A stretch of DNA of 64,000 nt, from the NCBI GenBank assembly GCA_038226665.1, contig JBBRQI010000008.1, forward strand, positions 1 through 64,000, given 5' to 3'. This stretch comes from SZAS-103 sp038226665 (GTDB lineage Bacteria; Pseudomonadota; Gammaproteobacteria; Xanthomonadales; Xanthomonadaceae). Made by a program: the position numbers and the translations under genes. This document shows positions 1-10,943 of the stretch, in pieces (position 1 is the stretch's first letter; the number at the start of each line of letters is the position of its first letter). Below the pieces are notes generated by a model. It was not told where the DNA came from. It worked only from the letters and a program-made list of their open reading frames with translations, and did no database searches.

Positions 1-551
1 GGATAGGCGCTGCGGAAGAACGCCATCGTGATCGTGGTCGGATAGGAAAATCCGTTCGGCAGCAGGTGCAGAAATTCGCGGAACTTGTCGGCGCGCACCG
101 CGCGAAAGCCCGAGGTGAGGTCGCGGATCGCGTGTCCGGTCATCCAGCTGGAAAGCCGGTTGTAAAAACCATTGGCCAAGCCCCGGCTGCGGCTGGCCTG
201 ACCATTGCCGTCGCGCGCGGCGACCACCATGTCGAAACCTTCATCGAGCTTGCCCAGCAATGCCGCGATGTTCTCGGGCTCGTGTTGCGCATCGGAGTCC
301 ATGAAGACAATCACCCGGCCTCGCGCCGCAGCTGCGCCGCGTTTGATCGCAGCGCCATTGCCCATGCTGTAGGGCGATCGCAGAACCTGCGCGCCTGCAT
401 CGGTCGCAACCCGCGCCGTGTTGTCAGTCGAACCATCGTCAACCAGCAGGATTTCCGCTTGGGGATACTGCGCGCGCAGCCTTGGCAATAACAGCGCCAG
501 CCCCGCTTCCTCATTCTTGGCCGGCAACACGATGCTCAATTCGATATCCAC
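1..551 (-). CDS. Family 2 glycosyltransferase, 3' end outside window
   Basis: Read from GTG at 551, with an SD-like GGAGAG five bases upstream, the protein begins VDIELSIVLPAKNEEAG. It continues with the GT-A nucleotide-sugar motif LLVDDGSTDNT and, further on, VIVFMDSDAQHEPEN, whose DSD is the metal-binding DXD-type motif. This is the pattern of dolichyl-phosphate-mannose-synthase-like glycosyltransferases that use a nucleotide sugar at the inner membrane. About 183 residues are present and no C-terminal membrane segment is reached. It diverges from pilB across a 139-bp spacer. Substrate and acceptor cannot be told from the fragment. The family call is firm; the GTG start is inferred from the SD and the conserved N-terminus. 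Confidence 0.85.
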   Translation of the reverse strand, partial: MDIELSIVLPAKNEEAGLALLLPRLRAQYPQAEILLVDDGSTDNTARVATDAGAQVLRSPYSMGNGAAIKRGAAAARGRVIVFMDSDAQHEPENIAALLGKLDEGFDMVVAARDGNGQASRSRGLANGFYNRLSSWMTGHAIRDLTSGFRAVRADKFREFLHLLPNGFSYPTTITMAFFRSAY

Positions 552-690
552 GCAGACTCTCCGACGAATCCTGCTTAGCCTAGCGCAGCCATGCCGTGTC
601 CGTCGCGGCAACGATCACAATCCAGCCAGAGGCTACTTCCAGACACCGATTTGCGGTAGATTCAGCAATAGCTCCGGACGTGGGGGACGG

Positions 691-2409
691 ATGAACGCCG
701 CAGTCACAGCCAATCTGGTTGGCATCACCGGCATTGCCCGGCGCTTGGTGCTGGACGGCGCATTGGCCGAACCCGATGCCCGCAAGGCACTGGACGACTC
801 GCAGAAAGAGAAGAAACCGGTCCAGCAGTACCTGCTGGAGAAGCGCCTGATCAGCCACGCGCACCTGGCCGCCGCCAATTCGGTGGAATTCGGCATTCCG
901 CTGTTCGACGCCAACGCCCTCGACCTGACCCAAGCCGCGACCAAACTGGTCAGCGAGGAATTGATCCTGAAGCATTCCGTGTTGCCGCTGTTCAAGCGCG
1001 GCAACAAATTGTTCGTGGGAATTTCCGACCCAACCAACACCAGCGCGCTTGACGAGATCAAGTTCGCATCCAAGCTCACGATCGAGCCGATCCTAGTCGA
1101 TGACGAGACGCTCAGGCGCGTCATCGAAAAGGCGTTGAGCGTCAGCGACAACCTGTCGGTCGGCGACGACAGCGAGGGCTTGGAGAACCTCGAAGTCGGT
1201 GACATCGACGCGAACGAACCGGAATCCGCCGACCCCAACAAGGCCGACGACACGCCGGTCGTGAAGTTCGTCAACAAGGTGCTGGTGGATGCGATCAAGC
1301 GCGGGGCATCCGACATTCATTTCGAACCTTACGAAACCGACTTCCGCGTGCGCACGCGCCTGGACGGCATCCTGCGCACGGTCGCCAAGGCGCCGGTGAA
1401 ACTCAGCACACGCATCGCCGCGCGCCTGAAGGTGATGGCATCGCTGGATATCGCCGAACGCCGCCTGCCACAGGACGGACGCATCAAGCTGGCGCTGTCG
1501 AAGACGCGGGCAATGGATTTCCGCGTCAGCACCTGCCCGACCCTGTTCGGCGAAAAGGTCGTGCTGCGCATTCTCGACAGCGCGGCCGCGAAACTTGGTA
1601 TCGACAGGCTCGGTTATGAGGATGACCAGAAGCAGCTTTATCTCGAAGCCCTCGACAAGCCCTACGGCATGATTCTGGTCACCGGCCCCACCGGATCGGG
1701 CAAGACGGTTTCGCTGTATACAGGCTTGAATATCCTCAATACCGATGAGCGCAACATCTCCACCGCCGAGGATCCGGTGGAAATCCGAGTCGCGGGCATC
1801 AATCAGGTACAGATGAACGTCAAGAAGGGCATGACCTTCGCAGCGGCCCTGCGCTCGTTCCTGCGCCAGGATCCCGATGTCATCATGGTCGGCGAGATCC
1901 GTGATCTTGAAACCGCCGAGATCGCGATCAAGGCCGCGCAGACGGGTCATCTGGTGCTGTCCACCCTGCACACCAACGACGCGCCGCAGACCGTAGCGCG
2001 CCTGATGAACATGGGCATCGCGCCGTACAACATCACCTCGTCGATTACCTTGATCATCGCGCAGCGGCTGGCGCGCCGCCTGCACGACTGCAAGCGCGAG
2101 GTGCAGTTGCCCGAGCACGCGCTGCTCGCCGAGGGCTTCAGCGAAACTGAAGTCAAGCGCGGGCTGCGCTTGTACGAAGCGGTCGGTTGCGCGGACTGCA
2201 ATGACGGCTACAAGGGCCGGGTCGGCATTTATCAGGTGATGCAGTTGACCGAGGAAATCCAGAAGATCATCCTCGAGGGCGGCAACGCCATGGATATCGC
2301 CGAAGCCGCGCAACGCGAAGGTATTCGCGACCTGCGGCAATCGGCCCTGCTCAAGGCCAAGAACGGTCACACCAGCCTTGCCGAAATCAACCGAGTGACG
2401 AAGGAATAA
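691..2409 (+). CDS. pilB: Type IV pilus assembly ATPase PilB
   Basis: This cytoplasmic hexameric ATPase powers pilus extension. The 572-residue product has the usual family length. The frame is open further upstream, but the chosen ATG follows a GGGGGA SD and starts MNAAVTANLVGITGIAR, as PilB proteins do. An N-terminal MshEN/GSPII_E_N region is followed by Walker A GPTGSGKT (residues 332-339), Walker B DPDVIMVGEIRD and the His-box STLHTND. Near the C-terminus the Zn-binding cluster is incomplete: GCADCNDGYKGR keeps its pair, but the earlier pair reads RLHDCKRE, with only C467 left. pilC follows after three bases, so pilBCD form one transcript. No pilin gene lies beside it. Confidence 0.96.
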   Translation: MNAAVTANLVGITGIARRLVLDGALAEPDARKALDDSQKEKKPVQQYLLEKRLISHAHLAAANSVEFGIPLFDANALDLTQAATKLVSEELILKHSVLPLFKRGNKLFVGISDPTNTSALDEIKFASKLTIEPILVDDETLRRVIEKALSVSDNLSVGDDSEGLENLEVGDIDANEPESADPNKADDTPVVKFVNKVLVDAIKRGASDIHFEPYETDFRVRTRLDGILRTVAKAPVKLSTRIAARLKVMASLDIAERRLPQDGRIKLALSKTRAMDFRVSTCPTLFGEKVVLRILDSAAAKLGIDRLGYEDDQKQLYLEALDKPYGMILVTGPTGSGKTVSLYTGLNILNTDERNISTAEDPVEIRVAGINQVQMNVKKGMTFAAALRSFLRQDPDVIMVGEIRDLETAEIAIKAAQTGHLVLSTLHTNDAPQTVARLMNMGIAPYNITSSITLIIAQRLARRLHDCKREVQLPEHALLAEGFSETEVKRGLRLYEAVGCADCNDGYKGRVGIYQVMQLTEEIQKIILEGGNAMDIAEAAQREGIRDLRQSALLKAKNGHTSLAEINRVTKE

Positions 2410-2412
2410 ATC

Positions 2413-3684
2413 ATGGCCGCCACCAAAACCGCGGTACGCGCGCAGACCCAGGGGCAAGCCCAGGCTCCTCGAAATCCCAATCCGATGTCGGTGTTCGTAT
2501 GGGTCGGCACCGACAAGCGCGGCAAAAAGATGAAAGGCGAGCAGTTGGCGAAGAACGCCAACCTGTTGCGCGCCGACCTGCGCCGACAAGGCATCAACCC
2601 CACCGTAGTCAAGCCAAAGCCGAAGTCGATCTTCGGCAATACCGGCAGCCGGATCACCCCGCGCGATATCTCGGTCTTCAGCCGCCAGATCGCAACCATG
2701 ATGCAGTCTGGCATCCCGATGGTCAGCGCTTTCGAAATCATCTCGGGCGGCCAAAAGAATCCCCGCATGCGCACCATGCTCAACGACATCCGCGGCAGCA
2801 TCGAAGGTGGTTCCTCGTTGTACGAGGCGATCGGCAAGCATCCGGTGCAGTTTGACGAGTTGTACCGCAACCTGGTCAGGGCAGGCGAAGGTGCCGGCGT
2901 GCTCGATACCGTGCTGGACACCGTCGCGACCTACAAGGAACGCACCGAGAGCATCAAGGGCAAGATCAAGAAGGCTCTTTACTACCCGGCTGCGGTGATC
3001 GCGGTCGCGATCATCGTGAGTTCGATCCTGTTGATCTTCGTGGTTCCGCAATTCGACGCGGTCTTCAAGAGCTTCGGTGCCGAACTGCCGGCCTTCACCC
3101 AGATGCTGGTGAAAGCCTCCAATTTCCTGGTGTCGTACTGGTGGGCGGCCCTGTTGATCGTCGGCGGCACGATCTTCGGGATCATGTTCGCGTTCAAGCG
3201 CTCGCCGGCTTTCGCGCATTTCGTCGACCGGATGGCGCTCAAGCTGCCGGTCATCGGCAAAATCCTGCACGAGTCGGCAATCTCGCGTTTCGCACGCACC
3301 CTCGCGTTGACCTTCAAGGCCGGCGTGCCCCTGGTCGAGGCGCTTGAAACGGTTGCCGGTGCTTGCGGCAGCATTGTCTATGGCGAGGCGGTGATGAAAA
3401 TCCGCGAAGATGTATCGGTCGGTTACCAGCTGAACCTCGCGATGAAGCAGGTCAACCTGTTCCCGCATATGGTGGTGTCAATGGTGGCGATCGGCGAGGA
3501 ATCCGGTGCGCTCGATGCGATGCTGTTCAAGGTCGCCGAGTTCTACGAGGAGGAGGTCAACAACGCGGTCGATTCGCTGTCGAGCCTGCTCGAGCCGATG
3601 ATCATGGTCGTCATCGGCATCCTCGTCGGCAGCATGGTGATCGGTATGTACCTGCCCATCTTCAAGCTCGCCGCAGCGGTCTGA
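2413..3684 (+). CDS. pilC: Type IV pilus inner-membrane platform protein PilC
   Basis: PilC is the polytopic platform that couples the PilB/PilT motors to pilin polymerisation. The 423-residue protein carries two T2SSF domains (roughly residues 85-210 and 290-410), each ending in hydrophobic membrane segments. Typical family sequences include FSRQIATMMQSGIPM and, in the second half, FARTLALTFKAGVPLVEAL. The ATG lies three bases after the pilB stop and uses the AAGGA at the end of pilB as SD. Length and order (pilB-pilC-pilD) are canonical. The N-terminal 25 residues are rich in Ala/Gln and less conserved. Confidence 0.96.
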   Translation: MAATKTAVRAQTQGQAQAPRNPNPMSVFVWVGTDKRGKKMKGEQLAKNANLLRADLRRQGINPTVVKPKPKSIFGNTGSRITPRDISVFSRQIATMMQSGIPMVSAFEIISGGQKNPRMRTMLNDIRGSIEGGSSLYEAIGKHPVQFDELYRNLVRAGEGAGVLDTVLDTVATYKERTESIKGKIKKALYYPAAVIAVAIIVSSILLIFVVPQFDAVFKSFGAELPAFTQMLVKASNFLVSYWWAALLIVGGTIFGIMFAFKRSPAFAHFVDRMALKLPVIGKILHESAISRFARTLALTFKAGVPLVEALETVAGACGSIVYGEAVMKIREDVSVGYQLNLAMKQVNLFPHMVVSMVAIGEESGALDAMLFKVAEFYEEEVNNAVDSLSSLLEPMIMVVIGILVGSMVIGMYLPIFKLAAAV

Positions 3685-3691
3685 CCGGATC

Positions 3692-4558
3692 GTGTTGACG
3701 GAGTTGTTGCAGCAGCCGGCCTATGCAGCCGGCTGCGCTTTCCTGTTCGGATTATTGATTGGCAGTTTTCTCAACGTGGTAATCCTGCGGCTACCCGCGC
3801 GCCTGGAATGGCAGTGGCGGCGCGACAGCCGCGAGCTGCTTGAAATCGAGGAACCAGACGCTTCAACGCCCCCGCCGGGTATCGTCGTTGAACGTTCGTT
3901 TTGCCCGAAGTGCGCGCACAGACTCAGCGCCTTCGACAACATCCCGCTGATCAGTTTCCTCGCCTTGCGTGGGCGTTGCAGGTTCTGCCGCGCGCCAATT
4001 TCATGGCAGTATCCGGCAGTGGAATTGATGACCGGATTGGCGTTCGCGATATGCGCCTGGCACTTCGGTCCTGGTTGGCAAGCGATCGCCGCCCTCGTAT
4101 TCACGGCCGCACTGATCGCACTTGCCGGCATCGACCTGCACACGACGCTGCTGCCCGATCAACTGACTTATCCGTTGCTGTGGCTCGGATTGTTGCTGAG
4201 CACGATCATAGTGTTCGTCGACCCGGTGTCGTCGCTGCTTGGTGCGGCGGCTGGCTATCTGAGCCTGTGGTCGGTGTTCTGGCTGTTCAAGCTTGCCACC
4301 GGCAAGGAAGGCATGGGCCGTGGCGACTTCAAGCTGCTCGCGGCGCTCGGCGCATGGTGCGGGATCAAGGGCGTATTTCCGATCGTCCTGATTTCTGCGC
4401 TGCTTGGCGCATTGATCGGGAGTGCGTGGTTGCTGCTGCGCGGACGCGATCGCGCTACCCCGATCCCATTCGGCCCGTACCTTGCGATCGCCGGCTGGAT
4501 ACAACTCTTGTGGGGACCACAACTGATCGCGGCCTACCTGCACTTCTCCGGACTGTGA
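3692..4558 (+). CDS. pilD: Prepilin leader peptidase / N-methyltransferase PilD
   Basis: This inner-membrane aspartyl protease cleaves type IV prepilins and T2SS pseudopilins after Gly and N-methylates the new N-terminus. The 288 residues show the cytoplasmic four-cysteine loop (CPKC then CRFC), the first catalytic Asp in GIDLHTTLLPD and the second in the GxGD motif GRGDFKLL, with about eight hydrophobic segments. The start is GTG (MLTELLQ), seven bases after pilC, with a TTG one codon later; no strong SD separates them. It probably also processes GspG-K encoded in this window, which lack their own peptidase. Its stop overlaps the next gene (TGATG), implying coupling. Confidence 0.96.
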   Translation: MLTELLQQPAYAAGCAFLFGLLIGSFLNVVILRLPARLEWQWRRDSRELLEIEEPDASTPPPGIVVERSFCPKCAHRLSAFDNIPLISFLALRGRCRFCRAPISWQYPAVELMTGLAFAICAWHFGPGWQAIAALVFTAALIALAGIDLHTTLLPDQLTYPLLWLGLLLSTIIVFVDPVSSLLGAAAGYLSLWSVFWLFKLATGKEGMGRGDFKLLAALGAWCGIKGVFPIVLISALLGALIGSAWLLLRGRDRATPIPFGPYLAIAGWIQLLWGPQLIAAYLHFSGL

Positions 4559-6291
4559 TGATCAAGCCGGCTTCAACACTCACGTGCACGCCGCGCACGC
4601 GCAACCTCACCGTGGGCGCGATCATCGCCCTGATCGCGCTGCTGATGCTGCCCAACCTGCTCTGGCTATGGGCCGGCACCAGCACCACACTGTGGCGCGA
4701 TGCGCTGATGATTCCGTCGATCCTGTTGCTTGCGCTGTTCGCGCTGTTCGGAAATCGGCAATGGATCGCCTGCCTGTTGCTGGCGCCGTTCGCGATGCTG
4801 GCGCCGCTGGAAGCGTTCTACATCGGCACTTACCACCGCCCGAGCTTCGCGGAGGTGATCGCGACGCTGATCGCGACCAACCCGCGCGAGATGCGCGAAT
4901 ACCTCGGCGCAACCTTGGTGCCGATCGTTTTGTGCGTCGTCGCCGGATTGATGGTGGCGTTGCTCGCGGCCTGGTGGAGTCGTCGATCGCAATTGCGCTG
5001 GACGCGTGGTGCACGGGCATGGGTGCTGACGCTGGCGATCACGGCGCTGCTGGGAACCGGAGTCGTCGCAAGTGTCACCACTGCGGGCGATTTCTCGAAG
5101 CGCTTCCATGCAGGCATGAAGAAAATCACGTCGCTGGGAACTGCGATCCAGTATGGTTATCCCTTCGGCATGTACCAACGCATCGTCGACTACCGCAGCG
5201 AATGGAACGCGATGCGTGCGAACGTCGCGCGCCTGGACTCCTTCCATTTCCACGCGCACCGCACGGCGAACATCGCCAGGCGACAGGTGTATGTGCTGGT
5301 GATCGGCGAAGCGAGCCGTCGCGTCAACTGGCAGTTGTTCGGTTACGACCGCGCGACCAATCCGGAACTCTCCCGGATCAGCAACCTCGTGCCGATCACC
5401 GACATGGACAGTTCATGGCCGGAATCGATCACCGCGATCCCGAACATCCTCACGCGCAAGCCGATCACCGACACCAGGTTCACCTGGTGGAAGGAGGCAT
5501 CGGTCCTGCGCGCAATGCAGGAAGCCGGTTACGACACGTACTGGTTTTCCGACCAGCAGGCGATCGGAAAATACGATTCGCCGGTGTCGACCTACGCGTT
5601 CGAAGCGCAGCACGCCGAGTTCCTCAACCACGCCTCGTGGAGCGTGCCCGGCAGCTACGACGAGGTCCTGTTGCAACCGCTGCGTGATGCATTGGGCGAC
5701 TCGAACCACGATCTGTTCATCGTGCTGCACATGATGGGCAGCCACCAGAGTTACGACTATCGGTATCCAGCCGCATACAAGCGCTTCCGCCCGACCGAAT
5801 CGGACCCGGCTGGCGGCGTCCCGGCGCGCGAACATGCGCGCAACGGCTACGACAACTCGATCCTGTATTCCGACCACATTCTCGCATCGATCATCGGCAT
5901 CCTCCACGACACCGATGCGGTGACGGCGCTGTGGTACGAATCCGACCATGGCGAAAGCCTGCCGACCACGACCTGCTCCAAGCAAGGACACGGCAACGGC
6001 ACGCATTACGAATACGAAATTTCCGCGTTGTTCTGGCACTCCGATGCGTATGCTACGGAATTCCCCGCGCGCGTCGCCGCGCTGCAAGCCAACGCCCGCA
6101 AACGCCTGCTGAGCGCGGATACCTTTGAATCATTGATCGACATGACCGGCGTGGATTTCGCGGGTCATGATGCGTCGTGGAGCGTGTTCAGCCCGCGATG
6201 GCGCTATCGTCCGCGCATCGTCAACCGCCCATCGCAACTCGACATCGATCGCGCTAAATTCACGAAGGATTGCGGTACGGTGTTTCGATAA
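4558..6291 (+). CDS. EptA/CptA-family phosphoethanolamine transferase-like membrane enzyme
   Basis: The 577-residue protein has about five N-terminal transmembrane segments (residues ~18-40, 46-64, 68-88, 114-140, 152-174) and a periplasmic sulfatase-fold domain. Visible metal-site elements are E251 in VLVIGEASRR, D463-H464 in ESDHGES and H478 in KQGHGNGTHYEYE. The nucleophile, normally Thr about 40 residues after the first Glu, falls in ESITAIPN, so it would be S290 or T292. Such enzymes move phosphoethanolamine from phosphatidylethanolamine to lipid A or core heptose; which substrate applies here is unknown. The ATG overlaps the pilD stop and coaE follows directly, so it is embedded in the pil-coaE operon, an unusual location. 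Confidence 0.85.
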   Translation: MIKPASTLTCTPRTRNLTVGAIIALIALLMLPNLLWLWAGTSTTLWRDALMIPSILLLALFALFGNRQWIACLLLAPFAMLAPLEAFYIGTYHRPSFAEVIATLIATNPREMREYLGATLVPIVLCVVAGLMVALLAAWWSRRSQLRWTRGARAWVLTLAITALLGTGVVASVTTAGDFSKRFHAGMKKITSLGTAIQYGYPFGMYQRIVDYRSEWNAMRANVARLDSFHFHAHRTANIARRQVYVLVIGEASRRVNWQLFGYDRATNPELSRISNLVPITDMDSSWPESITAIPNILTRKPITDTRFTWWKEASVLRAMQEAGYDTYWFSDQQAIGKYDSPVSTYAFEAQHAEFLNHASWSVPGSYDEVLLQPLRDALGDSNHDLFIVLHMMGSHQSYDYRYPAAYKRFRPTESDPAGGVPAREHARNGYDNSILYSDHILASIIGILHDTDAVTALWYESDHGESLPTTTCSKQGHGNGTHYEYEISALFWHSDAYATEFPARVAALQANARKRLLSADTFESLIDMTGVDFAGHDASWSVFSPRWRYRPRIVNRPSQLDIDRAKFTKDCGTVFR

Positions 6292-6924
6292 ATGCAACAG
6301 ATGAAGACGCATCCATTCGTTGTCGCGGTCACCGGCGGAATCGCGTCGGGCAAGTCCGAGGTGAGCCGATGCTTCGAGCAACTCGGCATCGCGGTCGCCG
6401 ATGCGGACGTGTTCGCGCGCACACTGGTCGAACGAGGACAGCCAGCGCTCGAAGCGATCGCCGCACGTTTCGGCAACGATGTTTTGTTCGCGGACGGACG
6501 ACTTGATCGCGGCATGCTGCGACGGATCGTGTTCGACGATGAGGGTGCGCGGCATGAACTGGAAGCGATCCTGCACCCGCGCATCCGCGCCGCGATGTAC
6601 GACGCATGCGTCGCCGCCGGCAGTCCTTACGCAATGGCTGCGATTCCGTTGTTGGCCGAAGGCGGCGGCAGGGCCGCCTATCCATGGCTCGCGCGCATCC
6701 TGGTGGTCGATGTGCCGCGCGACGCGCAATTGCAACGCCTGATGCAACGGGACGGCAATTCACGCGAGCAGGCCGAACGCATCCTCGCCGCACAAGCCAC
6801 CCGCGAACACAGGCTGGCGATTGCCGACGATGTGATCGACAACAGCGGCGACATCGCCACGCTTGCGCCGCAGGTCGAGGTACTGCATGCGCTCTACCTG
6901 TCGCTCTTGGCTGTAGCGAAATAA
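6292..6924 (+). CDS. coaE: Dephospho-CoA kinase
   Basis: CoaE phosphorylates the ribose 3'-OH of dephospho-CoA, the last step of coenzyme A synthesis. The P-loop GGIASGKS lies near residues 15-22, followed by the family's DADVFAR segment and the lid region. ATG 6292 abuts the previous stop; a second in-frame ATG at 6301 (MKTHPFVV) gives the commoner N-terminus and cannot be excluded, since neither has a clear SD. At 207-210 residues it is of normal size. Linkage of coaE to pilD is typical of gammaproteobacteria. It converges on the Nudix gene. Confidence 0.95.
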   Translation: MQQMKTHPFVVAVTGGIASGKSEVSRCFEQLGIAVADADVFARTLVERGQPALEAIAARFGNDVLFADGRLDRGMLRRIVFDDEGARHELEAILHPRIRAAMYDACVAAGSPYAMAAIPLLAEGGGRAAYPWLARILVVDVPRDAQLQRLMQRDGNSREQAERILAAQATREHRLAIADDVIDNSGDIATLAPQVEVLHALYLSLLAVAK

Positions 6925-6973
6925 ATCGTTCGTTTCGAAAGCACGTCAGCGCGGCAACAAGCACCCGTCGCGA

Positions 6974-7924
6974 TCAGCCAGGCCAGAGCCCACGTATCGC
7001 CGCGATTCCCTGCGCGCCATGCGCGCGCGCGCTGGAGATGTCTATGGCACCCATGCCGCCTAGCGCGTAAATCGGCAACGAAACCAGCTCACGCAAGCGC
7101 GCGAAACCATCCCGGCCCAGCGGCGTGCGATCGGGATGCGTCGGCGTCGCAGCAATCGGACCGAGCACCACAAAATCGAGGCCAAGCGCTTCGGCATAGC
7201 GCAGCTCGGCGGCGTCGTGGCAGGAGGCCGCAACGATGAGCTTGGCCGGCAGCGGGCGTTCCTGCAATTCCATGAGCTGCGCCGCGCGCAGGTGCACGCC
7301 GATGCCGAGCGTACGTGCAAGTTCGATGTGCGCGTTGACGAGTAGTTCGGCGCCAGCATCGCGGCATAATTTCGATGCAGCTTCAGCAAATGGCCGCAAC
7401 GCATCGGCATCCAGTGCATGGCTGCGCAGTTGTACGCGACGCACGCCTGCTTTCAGCGCGCGATCCAGCCCGTGCAGGAATGCGTCGCGGTTCTGCAAAT
7501 CAGGTTCGGGCGTGATCAAGTAGCGATCGGGTTGCTGCATCGCCGCCACCACCGGGCGATCCGCTGGTGGCATCGGGTAGCTCGCGAGTTTCGCGGACGG
7601 CACCCATGCAAGTGCCTGCTGTTCGCGACCGAGCGCGTTGCCGCTCCATGCACCGATCCTGCGCACGTCGAGCACGATGCGCTTGTCGCGATAGGCCTGC
7701 GGCACCGCGATCAATGGCGCACTGGAGGCGATGCGAATGCCAAGTTCTTCGTGCAGTTCGCGTGCGAGCGCCTGTTCGGCAGTTTCGCCGGCATCGACCT
7801 TGCCGCCGGGAAATTCCCACAGCCCGGCCAGGTCGCGCCCTTCGGTGCGTCGCGCAAGCAGGATACGCCCGCGCGGGTCCTGAATCACGCCGGCGACCAC
7901 ATGCACGGAGGCGGTGTCCTTCAT
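6974..7924 (-). CDS. Nudix (MutT-like) hydrolase fused to a ThiE/TenI-like domain
   Basis: The 316-residue protein starts MKDTASVHVVAGVI at ATG 7924. Its N-terminal half is a MutT-type Nudix domain with an intact GX5EX7REUXEEXGU box (GGKVDAGETAEQALARELHEELGI), expected to hydrolyse oxidised nucleotides such as 8-oxo-dGTP. The C-terminal half (from about residue 125) is a TIM-barrel related to thiamine-phosphate synthase: VQLRSHALD, GVHLRAAQL, FVVLGPIAATPTHPD, YALGGM. True ThiE residues are altered (NAH for the usual ND, HLRAAQ for HLGQ-D, no TxTK), so thiamine-phosphate synthase activity is doubtful. The fusion is known in gammaproteobacteria. It lies 87 bp downstream of secA on the same strand. 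Confidence 0.9.
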   Translation of the reverse strand: MKDTASVHVVAGVIQDPRGRILLARRTEGRDLAGLWEFPGGKVDAGETAEQALARELHEELGIRIASSAPLIAVPQAYRDKRIVLDVRRIGAWSGNALGREQQALAWVPSAKLASYPMPPADRPVVAAMQQPDRYLITPEPDLQNRDAFLHGLDRALKAGVRRVQLRSHALDADALRPFAEAASKLCRDAGAELLVNAHIELARTLGIGVHLRAAQLMELQERPLPAKLIVAASCHDAAELRYAEALGLDFVVLGPIAATPTHPDRTPLGRDGFARLRELVSLPIYALGGMGAIDISSARAHGAQGIAAIRGLWPG

Positions 7925-8011
7925 TCCGCTCGCACGCAATGCGCGAACGCATCGCCTGGCGCAGTCAGTGCACCACACAACGCACCGCCATGCCGATTCA
8001 ACGCGCTGCGC

Positions 8012-10753
<2,742 letters not shown>

Positions 10754-10782
10754 GGAGACCCGAGGTTGGCTGGATTTGATTG

Positions 10783-10812
10783 AGGCAACGTTGCCTGTCG
10801 CGCACGCGCGAC
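10783..10812. other. Two adjacent near-perfect palindromes in the secA leader
   Basis: AGGCAACGTTGCCT at 10783-10796 is a perfect 14-bp palindrome. It is followed without a gap by GTCGCGCACGCGCGAC at 10797-10812, two 7-bp arms around AC. They lie 30-59 bp upstream of the secA start, between the putative terminator and the gene, where a promoter/operator or mRNA leader is expected. Function unknown: operator or leader structure are both possible. Confidence 0.5.
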
Positions 10813-10819
10813 GGGCCTG

Positions 10820-10859
10820 AAAATGCATCGGGCCGCTCGCGGCGGCCCGGTCGTGCATT
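10820..10859 (-). terminator. Rho-independent terminator between M23 peptidase gene and secA
   Basis: Reading the minus strand, AATGCA ... CGGGCCGC-cgcga-GCGGCCCG ... TGCATTTT forms a 7-bp GC core (10830-10836 with 10842-10848) extended by an AATGCA/TGCATT outer stem (10822-10827 with 10854-10859), ending in four T. It would separate M23 peptidase transcription from secA. The short T-run makes it a moderate candidate. Confidence 0.5.
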
Positions 10860-10943
10860 CTAACGTGGGGCTGGCCGGATGCGAATCAACCAGCGGCGCG
10901 CGATCCAGTGATCTGAACGGCTGTCAGTGTGCCGTCGCTGCCC

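Noticed and set aside
552..690. pilA or sigma54 promoter near pilB
   Set aside because: No prepilin leader ORF and no correctly spaced GG-N10-GC element in the 139-bp spacer.
1093..3468. 791-codon minus-strand open frame opposite pilB/pilC
   Set aside because: Shadow of two well-supported genes; His/Arg/Asp-rich translation typical of antisense frames.
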